DNA of 64,000 nucleotides from Neisseria zalophi. GTDB taxonomy: Bacteria; Pseudomonadota; Gammaproteobacteria; Burkholderiales; Neisseriaceae. A model generated the notes under the pieces. The model saw only the letters and a list, made by a program, of their open reading frames with translations, was not told the origin of the DNA and did not search any database. The position numbers were made by a program, and so were the translations under genes. The stretch is taken from NCBI RefSeq assembly GCF_008807015.1, contig NZ_CP031700.1, positions 1,550,001 through 1,614,000 on the forward strand. Reading direction: 5' to 3'. Below are positions 56,042 to 64,000 of this stretch, in pieces (the stretch's first letter is position 1; each line of letters starts with the position of its first letter).

Positions 56042-56081
56042 AGTAATTAAATTAGTTTGATTATTTTCGAGTATAGGATTC
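56026..56081 (+). promoter_or_regulatory. 22-bp hairpin competing with the tRNA-like fold
   Basis: Bases 56026-56047 pair with 56060-56081 (19 Watson-Crick pairs, two G-U, one mismatch, 12-base loop). The left arm includes half of the T arm and the 3' acceptor strand of the tRNA-like element. The right arm ends 16 bases before the HEPN start. The two folds exclude each other. Confidence 0.6.
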
Positions 56082-56097
56082 ACGCAAAAGATTTATT

Positions 56098-56880
56098 ATG
56101 ACTCTAAATAAAGAAAATTTATATCAGATATATCAAAATAATCTTCTTGGCGCAGAAAATCAGTTATCTATTATTGAAGAGATTTGCAAACAAAAGAGAG
56201 CGCAATATTATATCTCTAAATGTGAAAAACATGCTGCTAATGATTATATTTCTAGTACAAGACTATATGCTTTATTACTAGCCAATTGGTTTGAAGTTAA
56301 ATTATTTAAAATAATTAATGAAAACTCTAGTGCTGCTTTTAAGCCAAATGAGGTAGAACAAATACAAGAATGTAGATCTATTTCAGAAAAGTGGCAAGCT
56401 ACATATAAAATTTCAATAGAAAAAATTATGCAGAAAGGGTTAAATAATTTTGATAATATAAATATTCAGGATCTCTCTAATATATTTCAGTCAGATTATT
56501 TTATTGAAATAGAAAATTTAATTCAAATTAGAAATAAACTAGCACATGGGCAATGGAACATTCAACTAAATCATAAACAAACAAATATTAATAATTCACT
56601 TAAATTTCTTGATAAATATCAATCCTATTCACATCTTAAATTATTAAGAAGTAAACTAGAAAAAATATCAAAGATAATTGAAACTATAGTTATATATAAA
56701 GATAAAGAAAATAAAAATTTTAGTAAAATCTTAAATAAACTTAAAAATGAAATTGATAATATTGATTCAAGACTAAACAACATTAATGATGAAAAAAACT
56801 CTCAAACCAAAATCAATCAATTATTAAAAATAAAGAGTATTACTAAAAATTATTATAATCAAAAAAGAGCAACTAAATAG
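56098..56880 (+). CDS. HEPN-type protein, candidate RNase toxin
   Basis: A 260-residue, AT-rich, helical protein. Residues 140-153 (NLIQIRNKLAHGQW) hold the HEPN signature R-x4-H (R145, H150), which forms the RNA-cleaving site in HEPN dimers. The first half has the long helices expected of a HEPN fold (LYALLLANWFEVKLFKII). The C-terminal 100 residues are a Lys/Asn-rich coiled coil. There is no strong ribosome site, so translation may be limited by the leader hairpin. It is isolated between dapC and guaA, with the tRNA-like element before it. A toxin or phage-defence RNase is inferred, not shown. Confidence 0.65.
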   Translation: MTLNKENLYQIYQNNLLGAENQLSIIEEICKQKRAQYYISKCEKHAANDYISSTRLYALLLANWFEVKLFKIINENSSAAFKPNEVEQIQECRSISEKWQATYKISIEKIMQKGLNNFDNINIQDLSNIFQSDYFIEIENLIQIRNKLAHGQWNIQLNHKQTNINNSLKFLDKYQSYSHLKLLRSKLEKISKIIETIVIYKDKENKNFSKILNKLKNEIDNIDSRLNNINDEKNSQTKINQLLKIKSITKNYYNQKRATK

Positions 56881-56893
56881 TTGCTCTTTTTTG
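56864..56893. terminator. Bidirectional terminator overlapping the HEPN stop
   Basis: AAAGAGCAACTA and TAGTTGCTCTTT pair around AAA; A and T runs flank both sides. The stem includes the HEPN stop codon. It ends guaA on the minus strand as well. Confidence 0.85.
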
Positions 56894-56899
56894 ATTACT

Positions 56900-58465
56900 C
56901 TACTCCCACTCAATCGTAGCAGGCGGCTTACCGCTCACGTCATACACAACACGGTTAATGCCGCGTACTTCGTTAATAATGCGGTTAGACACTTTGCCCA
57001 GCAGCGAATAAGGCAGTTCCGCCCAGTGTGCGGTCATAAAATCGCTGGTTACAACGGCGCGTAAGGCGACAACGTATTCATAGGTGCGGCCGTCCCCCAT
57101 TACGCCGACGGATTTCACCGGCAGGAATACGGCAAAGGCTTGGCTGGTGAGGTCATACCAAGAAGTGCCGTTTTCATCGGTATGGTTGCGCAATTCCTGA
57201 ATAAAAATATCATCGGCACGGCGCAGTAAGTCGGCATAGTTTTTCTTCACTTCGCCTAAAATACGCACGCCCAAGCCGGGGCCGGGGAACGGATGGCGGT
57301 ACACCATTTCGCGCGGCAGACCGAGTGCAACGCCCAATTCGCGCACTTCGTCTTTAAACAAATCGCGCAAGGGTTCGAGCAATTGCAGGTTTAATGTTTC
57401 GGGCAGGCCGCCGACATTGTGATGGCTTTTAATAGCGTGGGCTTTTTTAGTTTTGGCGCCGGCGCTTTCAATCACATCGGGATAAATCGTGCCTTGTGCC
57501 AGCCATTTGGCATTTTGGCGTTTGCCGGCTTCTTTTTGGAAAACTTCGACAAACTCGGCGCCGATAATTTTGCGTTTTTTCTCGGGGTCGGTTTCGCCGG
57601 CCAATTTGCCCATAAAGTCATCGGTTGCATCTACATGAATCACGTTCACGCCAAGGTTGCGGGCAAACATATCCATCACCATTTCGCCTTCATTCAGGCG
57701 CAATAAACCGTGATCGACAAATACGCAGGTTAGCTGGTCGCCGATGGCGCGGTGAATTAATGCGGCGGCCACCGAAGAATCCACGCCGCCGGAAAGGCCG
57801 AGAATCACTTCATCGGTGCCGACCTGTTCGCGGATTTTGGCAACGGCTTCGTCGATATAGTTGGGCATGGTCCAACTCGGTTGCGCTTGGCAGATATCCA
57901 ATACAAAACGGTTCAACAGCGCACGGCCTTGTTTGGTATGGGTAACTTCGGGGTGAAATTGAATGCCGTAGAATTGTTTTTCGGCATGCTCCATCATGGC
58001 AATCGGGCAGCTCGGGGTATCGCCTACCACCACAAAGCCTTCCGGCAGTTTGGATACTTTATCGCCATGGCTCATCCACACATCCAAGATATTCGGCTGA
58101 TGGTCGAAAATATCGCGCGTTAATTCGCAATCAATGGTTTTCACTTGGGCATAGCCGAATTCGCGCTGGTCGCCCGGGGAAACTTCGCCGCCGAGATGGT
58201 AGGCCATAAACTGCATGCCGTAGCAGATGCCGAGCACGGGAATACCCAAGTCAAAAATACCGGTATCGGCCTGATAATCGGAGTTATAAACGGAATTGGG
58301 GCCGCCTGAAAGAATAATCCCTTTGGGGTTAAAGGCTTTAATGTCTTCCAAAGGCATATCGAATGAATGCAGCTCGCAATAAACATGCGCTTCGCGTACA
58401 CGGCGGGCAATCAGTTGGGTTACTTGCGAACCAAAATCGAGAATGAGTATTTTGTCTTGGGTCAT
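56900..58465 (-). CDS. guaA: GMP synthase (glutamine-hydrolysing)
   Basis: Converts XMP to GMP using glutamine and ATP. The 521-residue protein has an N-terminal class I amidotransferase domain ([19 protein letters not shown], nucleophile Cys in LGICYGMQ, His in [10 protein letters not shown]). The ATP-pyrophosphatase domain has the P-loop [10 protein letters not shown] near 230. The C-terminal dimerisation domain ends PPATIEWE. The length is normal. No guaB is near it. The HEPN locus lies against its 3' end without interrupting it. Confidence 0.96.
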   Translation of the reverse strand: MTQDKILILDFGSQVTQLIARRVREAHVYCELHSFDMPLEDIKAFNPKGIILSGGPNSVYNSDYQADTGIFDLGIPVLGICYGMQFMAYHLGGEVSPGDQREFGYAQVKTIDCELTRDIFDHQPNILDVWMSHGDKVSKLPEGFVVVGDTPSCPIAMMEHAEKQFYGIQFHPEVTHTKQGRALLNRFVLDICQAQPSWTMPNYIDEAVAKIREQVGTDEVILGLSGGVDSSVAAALIHRAIGDQLTCVFVDHGLLRLNEGEMVMDMFARNLGVNVIHVDATDDFMGKLAGETDPEKKRKIIGAEFVEVFQKEAGKRQNAKWLAQGTIYPDVIESAGAKTKKAHAIKSHHNVGGLPETLNLQLLEPLRDLFKDEVRELGVALGLPREMVYRHPFPGPGLGVRILGEVKKNYADLLRRADDIFIQELRNHTDENGTSWYDLTSQAFAVFLPVKSVGVMGDGRTYEYVVALRAVVTSDFMTAHWAELPYSLLGKVSNRIINEVRGINRVVYDVSGKPPATIEWE

Positions 58466-58532
58466 AGCGGTTTCTTTGGGATGAGAACAGGTTGTATCGA
58501 AAGATTTATATGGGTACAGACGGGTTAATCAA

Positions 58533-58580
58533 TAAGGCCGTCTGAAAAGGCAGCATTGTACCATTTTTCAGACGGCCTGA
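58533..58580 (-). terminator. Inverted DUS pair upstream of guaA
   Basis: AAGGCCGTCTGAAAA and TTTTTCAGACGGCCT enclose a 20-base loop, just after the stop of the minus-strand membrane-protein gene at 58604. Confidence 0.65.
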
Positions 58581-58603
58581 ATCAGTTTGCCATTAACGGC
58601 TGA

Positions 58604-58942
58604 TTATTCTTTAAGCTGTTTTTGATGTTTGTAGGGCACGATGCTACTGCGCGACAACAACAGCAATGCGCCGAGAATAATCATACCCAATGCAATCAGT
58701 GGCGAATAGCCGAAAATGTATTCGTTTCTTAAATAAACCGCCGCGCCGATATAAACCAAAAACGGGCCGGATACGATGGATTGTTTATTGATGCCGTCTA
58801 CCAACAATACCACAATGCCGACGACAGCCAAGCCGATGGCAATCAGCGTAGCCGTTGCCGGAAGCACACCCGTACTTTTTAAAAACCAAACCGCTCCGGC
58901 GGCAATTAAAAACAGCGGCAATGCAAGTGAAGATTGTGGCAT
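58604..58942 (-). CDS. Small membrane protein, unknown
   Basis: A 112-residue protein with four hydrophobic helices (about 6-24, 30-50, 55-70, 78-98) and a polar Lys-rich C-terminus (YKHQKQLKE). The ATG at 58942 (MPQSSLALPLF) is preferred; an upstream ATG at 58975 would place polar residues before the first helix. No family motif was recognised. It lies between guaA and smpB on the same strand. Confidence 0.65.
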   Translation of the reverse strand: MPQSSLALPLFLIAAGAVWFLKSTGVLPATATLIAIGLAVVGIVVLLVDGINKQSIVSGPFLVYIGAAVYLRNEYIFGYSPLIALGMIILGALLLLSRSSIVPYKHQKQLKE

Positions 58943-58976
58943 GGTATAAAACTCCGACAGCTTAAATATAGTCATA

Positions 58977-59021
58977 TTCAGACGGCCTATAAGGCTATTT
59001 TATATAGAGGCCGTCTGAAAA
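58977..59021 (-). terminator. Inverted DUS pair after smpB
   Basis: TTCAGACGGCCT and AGGCCGTCTGAA flank a spacer that includes TTTTATATAG; about 40 bases beyond the smpB stop. Confidence 0.6.
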
Positions 59022-59059
59022 TATAGCATCTCAAGAAATGGGCATAAAACCGAATTGGA

Positions 59060-59506
59060 TTAACCCGCGTTTTTCATCAAGCGTTGTTTCTCACGTTTCC
59101 AATCGGCTTCTTTCAGGCTTTGGCGTTTATCGTGTTGTTTTTTACCTTTCGCCAGCCCGATATCCATTTTCACATAGCCACGGTGATAATGCAGATTTAA
59201 GGGCACGATGGTGTAGCCCGAGCGCTCTGTTTTGCCGATTAGTTTATTAATCTCAGACTGCTTCAATAATAATTTACGCGGGCGTACGGGATCGGTCTTC
59301 ACGTGGGTGGAAGCATCGGCCAATGCAGTAATATGGCAGCCCACCAGATAAAACGCGTCTTTTTTCCAGTGGATATAGCTTTCTTTAAGCTGCACCCTAC
59401 CGGCACGGATGGCTTTTACTTCCCAGCCGCTTAAAACCAAACCGGCTTCGATTTGGTCTTCGATAAAATAGTCGTGAAATGCTTTGCGGTTATTGGCTAT
59501 ACTCAT
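59060..59506 (-). CDS. smpB: SsrA-binding protein SmpB
   Basis: Brings tmRNA to stalled ribosomes in trans-translation. The 148-residue OB-fold protein shows [20 protein letters not shown], then [18 protein letters not shown] and the [15 protein letters not shown] helix. The C-terminal basic tail [20 protein letters not shown] extends along the mRNA channel. tmRNA itself is not found in this window. Confidence 0.96.
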   Translation of the reverse strand: MSIANNRKAFHDYFIEDQIEAGLVLSGWEVKAIRAGRVQLKESYIHWKKDAFYLVGCHITALADASTHVKTDPVRPRKLLLKQSEINKLIGKTERSGYTIVPLNLHYHRGYVKMDIGLAKGKKQHDKRQSLKEADWKREKQRLMKNAG

Positions 59507-59526
59507 AATCGTTCAATCGTATTAAT

Positions 59527-59565
59527 CTTTTCAGACGGCCTATTTTATCAGAAGGCCGTCTGAAA
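59527..59565 (-). terminator. Inverted DUS pair after the DUF1653 gene
   Basis: TTTCAGACGGCC and GGCCGTCTGAAA with a 13-base loop, between the stop of the DUF1653 gene and the smpB start. Confidence 0.65.
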
Positions 59566-59571
59566 CCCTAT

Positions 59572-59790
59572 TTAAAATGCTTTCAAGCACAAAAAGCGGG
59601 GTACGCTTTTATCATGATAAACCACACTTTCCACAAACATGGATAAGGGGCGCACCCACAAATCATATTCGCCATATAAGGCACGATATACCACCATTTC
59701 TTCTTCGGTTTCCGAATGGTGCGCCGTACCGATAACTTCGTATAACTGGCCTTTATAATGGCGGTAAACACCGGGTTTTACAATATTCAT
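59572..59790 (-). CDS. DUF1653 protein
   Basis: A 72-residue protein with the DUF1653 core: PGVYRHYKGQLYEVIGTAHH, then EEEMVVYRALYGEYDLWVRP, then MFVESV and RFL near the end. This small beta domain is widespread in proteobacteria, and its function is unknown. It precedes smpB on the same strand. Confidence 0.88.
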   Translation of the reverse strand: MNIVKPGVYRHYKGQLYEVIGTAHHSETEEEMVVYRALYGEYDLWVRPLSMFVESVVYHDKSVPRFLCLKAF

Positions 59791-59824
59791 ATCAAAGTTT
59801 ATTTTATTAAATAGTTACTTACGT

Positions 59825-60034
59825 TTAATTTTCTAGAAAACGGCGGTAGTATTCGTCAATAGCGGCAATGGCCTGCTTATGATGCGGTTTTAAATCAGTT
59901 TGCCAATCGGCAAGCCTTGTTAGAATCAGATCTTCTTCATCTGCCAACGTGCATGACTGGGATTGGTTTTGGCGAAGATAATGAATTAATTCTTCTATTT
60001 GCCGGCACGCATTCTGATAATCGAGATCGGGCAT
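59825..60034 (-). CDS. Small hypothetical protein
   Basis: A 69-residue acidic helical protein (ACRQIEELIHYLRQNQSQSC, then EEDLILTRLADWQTDLKP). There is no signal peptide, cysteine motif or membrane segment. It is 34 bases upstream of the DUF1653 gene and probably cotranscribed. No family was recognised. Coding is supported by its normal-looking composition and the compact spacing. Confidence 0.55.
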   Translation of the reverse strand: MPDLDYQNACRQIEELIHYLRQNQSQSCTLADEEDLILTRLADWQTDLKPHHKQAIAAIDEYYRRFLEN

Positions 60035-60107
60035 GATTGGATTGATATTTAAAAAATTGTGAGATTTTATTTACAAACTGTCATCTTGAAAATAAAGAAT
60101 CTGCATA

Positions 60108-60141
60108 AAAATAAATGGCAGGTTTAAAAAAACCTGCCATA
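60108..60141 (-). terminator. Intrinsic terminator of the cold-shock gene
   Basis: ATGGCAGGTTT and AAACCTGCCAT form a stem with a short A/T loop; on the minus strand a T-rich run follows. It lies about 40 bases beyond the cspA stop. Confidence 0.75.
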
Positions 60142-60181
60142 CACTAATCATTGAAACCGGCAAAACCGGCACAACTTTAAA

Positions 60182-60385
60182 TTAAGCAGCCTGAATATTG
60201 GCAGCTTGTTTGCCTTTCGGGCCGGTGGTTACATCAAAAGAAACGCGTTGACCTTCTTTTAATGTTTTGAAACCATCCATATTGATTGCAGAGAAATGAG
60301 CGAACAAATCTTCGCCGCCTTCATCGGGGGTAATGAAACCAAAACCTTTAGCGTCGTTAAACCATTTAACAATACCGGTTGCCAT
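60182..60385 (-). CDS. cspA: Cold-shock protein
   Basis: Nucleic-acid chaperone of 67 residues. RNP1 is [11 protein letters not shown] and RNP2 is DLFAHFSAI, both with the exposed aromatic residues. The start is the ATG at 60385 ([14 protein letters not shown]); residues upstream in the open frame are hydrophobic and unlike the family. The transcript probably has a long 5' leader (to about 60500), as is usual for cold-shock genes, and leads away from clpS. The paralogue letter is conventional. Confidence 0.92.
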   Translation of the reverse strand: MATGIVKWFNDAKGFGFITPDEGGEDLFAHFSAINMDGFKTLKEGQRVSFDVTTGPKGKQAANIQAA

Positions 60386-60509
60386 TGAACTTCCTATACT
60401 AAAAAAAATTAACAAAAAACAGCAAATATAAGGCAACTCAAAAAACCAAAAGTTCCGATTTCTCCTAAACTAAGATTTATATTGTGGATGCCAAGCTCTG
60501 CTAACTCAC

Positions 60510-60538
60510 TTTTTACCTATGTTAAGGTGTATAGTCAA
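60510..60538 (-). promoter_or_regulatory. Possible cspA promoter
   Basis: On the minus strand TTGACT and TAAAAA are 17 bases apart, giving a leader of over 100 bases before the cspA ATG. The -10 box is poor. Confidence 0.35.
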
Positions 60539-60626
60539 GTAGTGTTTGGGGAAAAAAAACGAAATTTATTAAAATAATGCAAAAAACAACATTAAGCCAT
60601 ATCCGAAATTTCACTGAAGACTTAAT

Positions 60627-60941
60627 ATGACCAAAAATAACACCCAATATGATACTGATACCGATACTTTAAACCGGAACAAAACAGCCCCACCTAAAAA
60701 ATATGGCGTCTTTCTTTTGAACGACGATTACACAACCATGGATTTTGTTGTTAAGGTATTAACGGAAATCTTCATGCTGCCCGAAGAGCGGGCAATCGCC
60801 GTGATGCTGCTGGTGCATCACGAAGGTAAAGGGCTTTGCGGTGTTTACAGCCGCGATATAGCCGAAACAAAACAGCAACAGGTTATGCGGCTCGCCCGAC
60901 AGGAAGAACAACCGCTACAATGTGTTGTTGAGGAGGTATAA
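60627..60941 (+). CDS. clpS: ClpAP adaptor ClpS
   Basis: N-degron adaptor for ClpAP proteolysis. The 104-residue protein has the ClpS core KKYGVFLLNDDYTTMDFVVK with the N-end-binding Asn-Asp pair. MLLVHHEGKGLCGVYSRDIA carries the His pocket. A disordered N-terminus of ~25 residues precedes it. Its stop codon is directly followed by the clpA ATG with no spacer, so the two are translated in a coupled way. Confidence 0.95.
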   Translation: MTKNNTQYDTDTDTLNRNKTAPPKKYGVFLLNDDYTTMDFVVKVLTEIFMLPEERAIAVMLLVHHEGKGLCGVYSRDIAETKQQQVMRLARQEEQPLQCVVEEV

Positions 60942-63236
60942 ATGATTTCAGAAGAGCTTGAGCAAATTTTACAAATTCTCTACGCCGATGCACGCAAGCA
61001 ACGGCATGAGTTAATCAGCTTGGAGCACTTATTGCTGGTGTTAATCGAACAAAGTGACGATGTACGGGAAACCTTGCAAGAATGCAATGTAGACTGCAAA
61101 GTGCTTTCCGAACAGCTTATCAGCAGTATTGTTGATAATACCCCGATTCTACCCGCACATTTACTCGATAAAACCGAAACACAACCTACTTTGGGCTTTC
61201 AACGCGTATTGCAGCGTGCCATGGTGCATGCCCAATCTGCCGACAAGCGCGAAGTGAAGCCGATTGATGTTCTGGTGGCGCTAATGAGCGAAACCGATAG
61301 CCCTGCCGTTTATTTTCTGCAACTGCAATCGGTAACGCGTTATGACATTCTCCGCACGCTGGCGCACGGCAAAGGCGCTTCCGATGACTCATCTGAAGAC
61401 TCTGACGGACAAGAGCAGGAAGAGGAAAAAGAAGAAAAAGGGCCCAATAAAAAAGATGCGCTCTCGTCTTACACCATCAATCTGAATGCCGAAGCGGCAG
61501 CAGGCCGTATCGATCCGCTAATCGGCCGTAAGCATGAAATGGAACGCTTGGTTCAGGTTTTATGCCGCCGCCGTAAAAACAACCCGATACTGGTCGGCGA
61601 GGCCGGTGTCGGAAAAACCGCGTTAGCTGAAGGTTTGGCGCACTCTATCGTAAAAGGTAATGTGCCCGACCACTTAAAAAATGCCGTTGTTTTTTCACTG
61701 GATATGGGCGCGCTATTGGCCGGAACCAAATACCGTGGCGATTTTGAAGCACGTGTTAAAGCCGTGCTCAAACAATTGGCCAAAATTCCCCATGCCATTT
61801 TGTTTGTGGACGAAATCCATACCATTATCGGCGCGGGCAGCACTTCCGGCGGCACGATGGATGCATCCAACCTGCTCAAGCCCGCATTGGCAAAAGGCCA
61901 ACTGCGCTGCATCGGTGCGACCACTTACGACGAATACCGTACGATTTTCGATAAAGACCACGCATTAAGCCGTCGCTTTCAAAAAATCGATATCGTCGAA
62001 CCCAGCATCAGCGAAACCGTACAGATTTTGCGCGGCCTAAAACCGATGTTTGAAAGCTTTCATAACGTGCGCTATACCGCCGGCGCTTTAGAGGCTGCGG
62101 TCGAGCTTTCCGCACGCTATATTAACGAGCGTTTCCTGCCCGATAAAGCCATTGACGTGATGGACGAAGCCGGTGCGGCACAACGCATTTTGCCAAAATC
62201 AAAACAGAAAAAAGTTATCGGTAAAGCCCAAATTGAAGCCGTGATTGCCAAAGTGGCGCGCATTCCCGAAAAAACCGTTTCCCACGACGACAAACAAGTG
62301 CTGCAATATTTAGGGCGCGATTTGAAAAATATGGTATTCGGTCAGGATGATGCCATTGATGCTTTGGTGGCCGCAGTTAAAATGGCACGTTCCGGTTTGG
62401 GGCAACCCAATAAACCTATCGGCAGCTTCCTGTTTTCCGGCCCGACCGGCGTAGGGAAAACCGAAGTAGCCAAACAATTAGCATTTTCATTAGGCATTCC
62501 GCTGCAACGTTTTGATATGTCGGAATATATGGAACGCCATGCCGTATCGCGGCTGATTGGTGCGCCGCCGGGTTATGTCGGTTTCGAGCAGGGCGGCTTG
62601 TTAACCGAAGCGGTAAACAAACAGCCTTTCTGCGTTTTATTACTCGACGAAATCGAAAAAGCCCATCCCGATATTTTCAATGTATTGCTGCAAGTGATGG
62701 ACTACGGCAAATTAACCGACAACAACGGCAAAAGCGCCGATTTCCGCAATGTGATTATTATTATGACCACCAATGCCGGTGCGGAAAGCTTAAGCAAGCC
62801 GACCATCGGCTTTGCCGGCAAACGCGAGCGCGGTGATGAAATGGAAGCCATCAACAAACAATTCTCACCCGAATTCCGCAACCGTTTGGATGCCGTGATT
62901 GCCTTCTCACCGCTCAGCGAAGCCGTGATTGCCAAAGTGGTGGATAAATTCCTATTGCAATTGGAACAACAACTGCTTGAGAAAAAAGTGGAAGTCGAAT
63001 TCTCACCGGCTTTACGGAAATATCTGGCGAAAAAAGGCTTCGACCCGCAAATGGGCGCCCGCCCGATGTCGCGCCTGATTCAAGACAAAATCCGCAAGGC
63101 ATTGGCAGATGAGCTGCTCTTCGGCAAACTGGCCGACGGCGGTTTTGTGCGGATAGATTGGGATGAAGCCAACGACAAAGCTGTTTTGAAGTTTAAGAAA
63201 AATACTTCCGGCAAAGCATTAGATACGGTTGTATAG
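60942..63236 (+). CDS. clpA: ATP-dependent Clp protease ATP-binding subunit ClpA
   Basis: Hsp100 unfoldase that feeds substrates to ClpP. The 764-residue protein has a Clp-N domain (about 1-145) and a charged linker (EEEKEEKG). The D1 AAA+ has GEAGVGKT near 219. The D2 AAA+ has GPTGVGKT near 501, with pore loop GYVGFEQGG and Walker B LLLDEIEKAHPD. ClpP is not encoded in this window. A DUS and an IS element follow the stop. Confidence 0.96.
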   Translation: MISEELEQILQILYADARKQRHELISLEHLLLVLIEQSDDVRETLQECNVDCKVLSEQLISSIVDNTPILPAHLLDKTETQPTLGFQRVLQRAMVHAQSADKREVKPIDVLVALMSETDSPAVYFLQLQSVTRYDILRTLAHGKGASDDSSEDSDGQEQEEEKEEKGPNKKDALSSYTINLNAEAAAGRIDPLIGRKHEMERLVQVLCRRRKNNPILVGEAGVGKTALAEGLAHSIVKGNVPDHLKNAVVFSLDMGALLAGTKYRGDFEARVKAVLKQLAKIPHAILFVDEIHTIIGAGSTSGGTMDASNLLKPALAKGQLRCIGATTYDEYRTIFDKDHALSRRFQKIDIVEPSISETVQILRGLKPMFESFHNVRYTAGALEAAVELSARYINERFLPDKAIDVMDEAGAAQRILPKSKQKKVIGKAQIEAVIAKVARIPEKTVSHDDKQVLQYLGRDLKNMVFGQDDAIDALVAAVKMARSGLGQPNKPIGSFLFSGPTGVGKTEVAKQLAFSLGIPLQRFDMSEYMERHAVSRLIGAPPGYVGFEQGGLLTEAVNKQPFCVLLLDEIEKAHPDIFNVLLQVMDYGKLTDNNGKSADFRNVIIIMTTNAGAESLSKPTIGFAGKRERGDEMEAINKQFSPEFRNRLDAVIAFSPLSEAVIAKVVDKFLLQLEQQLLEKKVEVEFSPALRKYLAKKGFDPQMGARPMSRLIQDKIRKALADELLFGKLADGGFVRIDWDEANDKAVLKFKKNTSGKALDTVV

Positions 63237-63279
63237 TTCTATCATTCAGTAACAAAAGGCCGTCTGAAATATTATGATC

Positions 63280-64000
63280 TGACCCCCAAATCTTGGACAA
63301 ACATAAAAGCCTTTTCAGGCTGCCTTTTCGAGCTGGGTTCTGTATGCCACAGGACTCAGCTTTTTCAATTTCAAACTACATCTGTCATGATTGTAGTATC
63401 GTATATAGTCATCTATTGTCTGCATCAGCTCTGTTGTCGAAACTTTGCCTTCCTGATAAAAGCATTCCGTCTTCAGTATCGCAAAGAAGCTTTCCATCGG
63501 TGCATTGTCCCAACAATTGCCTTTACGCGACATACTTTTCACTATGCCGTGTTCTGCCAACGTGCGGCGGTAGGCTTCCGTACGGTACAGCACACCTTGA
63601 TCGGAATGCAGCAGCACTTTATCTGCCTTTGTCAGTTTGCAGACCGCATCATTCAGCATTCTTTCCACCATCTCGCTGTTCGGGCGGCGGCTCATCGCAT
63701 AAGCGACGATTTCGCGGTTAAATACATCCAATATCGGTGACAGATACAGTTTGCCATTGCTGCACTTGAATTCGGTGGCATCCGTCAGCCATTTCTCATT
63801 GGGCTTTTGCGCCTCAAAGCGGCGGTTCAGAATATTATCCGACGGTTCGCCCATTGCCGGATGGCGGTAGGCTTTTTTCGGACGCACTTTGGCTTTCAAT
63901 TGCAACAGTTTCATCAAACGGATAACCTTTTTCTTATTCCATGACAAAGTGGCGGCAATCCGCCTGTATCCGTAACGCCCTTGATGGCGGGCATAAACTT
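63280..64000 (-). mobile_element. IS3-family element, cut by the window end
   Basis: The right end starts TGACCCCCAAATCTTGGAC at 63280, about 13 bases after a DUS. It contains the transposase frame below and runs out of the window. Sequence from 63300 to 63570 is nearly the same as 16530-16800 in the deleted copy. Confidence 0.9.
63315..64000 (-). CDS. IS3-family transposase OrfB, partial
   Basis: The reading frame is open up to the window edge; upstream of the TTG at 63947 it continues in frame as YARHQGRYGYRRIAATL, the normal lead of OrfB, so the true start lies outside. The DDE triad is visible: first Asp in KWLTDATEFKC, second in LLHSDQGVLY, Glu in [16 protein letters not shown]. The end RCSLKLKKLSPVAYRTQL is typical of the IS150-like group. 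It appears intact here and could mobilise the deleted copy at 16509-16900. Confidence 0.92.
   Translation of the reverse strand, partial: VYARHQGRYGYRRIAATLSWNKKKVIRLMKLLQLKAKVRPKKAYRHPAMGEPSDNILNRRFEAQKPNEKWLTDATEFKCSNGKLYLSPILDVFNREIVAYAMSRRPNSEMVERMLNDAVCKLTKADKVLLHSDQGVLYRTEAYRRTLAEHGIVKSMSRKGNCWDNAPMESFFAILKTECFYQEGKVSTTELMQTIDDYIRYYNHDRCSLKLKKLSPVAYRTQLEKAA

Noticed and set aside
58466-58532. Purine riboswitch upstream of guaA
   Set aside because: The leader is short and no conserved purine-aptamer core was found.
1-64000. CRISPR array
   Set aside because: No series of direct repeats with regular unique spacers was seen; the frequent short repeats are DUS.

Overview
The window looks like a chromosome segment of a Neisseria species or a close relative in Neisseriaceae. 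The 10-mer GCCGTCTGAA, the core of the neisserial DNA uptake sequence (DUS), occurs roughly 60 times on both strands. It is mostly in the AGGCCGTCTGAA dialect and often in inverted pairs at gene ends. The prevalence of the AG- form over ATGCCGTCTGAA points to a commensal or animal-associated Neisseria rather than meningococcus or gonococcus. The housekeeping genes (HscB, LysC, FabG, GlnD, PcnB, RdgC, FtsK, the his-tat cluster, GuaA, ClpSA) also read as betaproteobacterial. The species cannot be fixed from sequence reading alone.

Layout. 1-5716: core genes (MscS channel, nudB, hscB, a lipoprotein, a nucleoside hydrolase, lysC). 5717-9400: an AT-rich accessory patch with IS3-family debris, an rhs pseudogene and displaced polymorphic-toxin C-termini. 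Each toxin fragment is followed by a small intact gene that looks like an immunity gene (one Imm40-like), and degenerate repeats close three of the cassettes. 9489-29498: core metabolism and information genes (pncB, fabG, a Kef-type antiporter, tRNA-Val and tRNA-Asp, gph, recX, a nitroreductase, htpX, glnD, a BASS transporter, pcnB, a glutaredoxin-like gene, a DMT exporter, a MOSC protein, serB, tRNA-Glu, rdgC, dcd, a membrane J-protein).

29530-39854: the most unusual region, an AT-rich, DUS-free six-gene operon that looks like an uncharacterised defence or stress island. It encodes a giant SF1 helicase with a long coiled-coil insert and a PIN nuclease domain whose catalytic residues are divided between two overlapping genes. 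It also encodes a coiled-coil protein, a ClpB-like AAA+ ATPase with a degenerate first module, and a radical-SAM activase-like protein. Hairpins resembling decayed DUS bound it on both sides.

39885-55852: core genes, mostly on the minus strand (ssb, a YajR-like MFS transporter, a lytic transglycosylase, ftsK, a cupin, tatABC, hinT, hisEI, a TauE family protein, creA, hisF, hisA, hisH), with dapC on the plus strand. 55900-56893: a second compact accessory locus with palindromes, a tRNA-like sequence without a usable anticodon loop, a 22-bp competing hairpin and a HEPN-type protein carrying an RNKLAH motif. This arrangement suggests an RNA-linked toxin module. 56900-64000: guaA, smpB, small genes, a cold-shock gene, clpS-clpA, and an IS3-family transposase cut by the window end.

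The two accessory loci most worth testing are the split-PIN operon and the tRNA-like/HEPN locus. All function statements are inferred from motifs read by eye; no database search was run.
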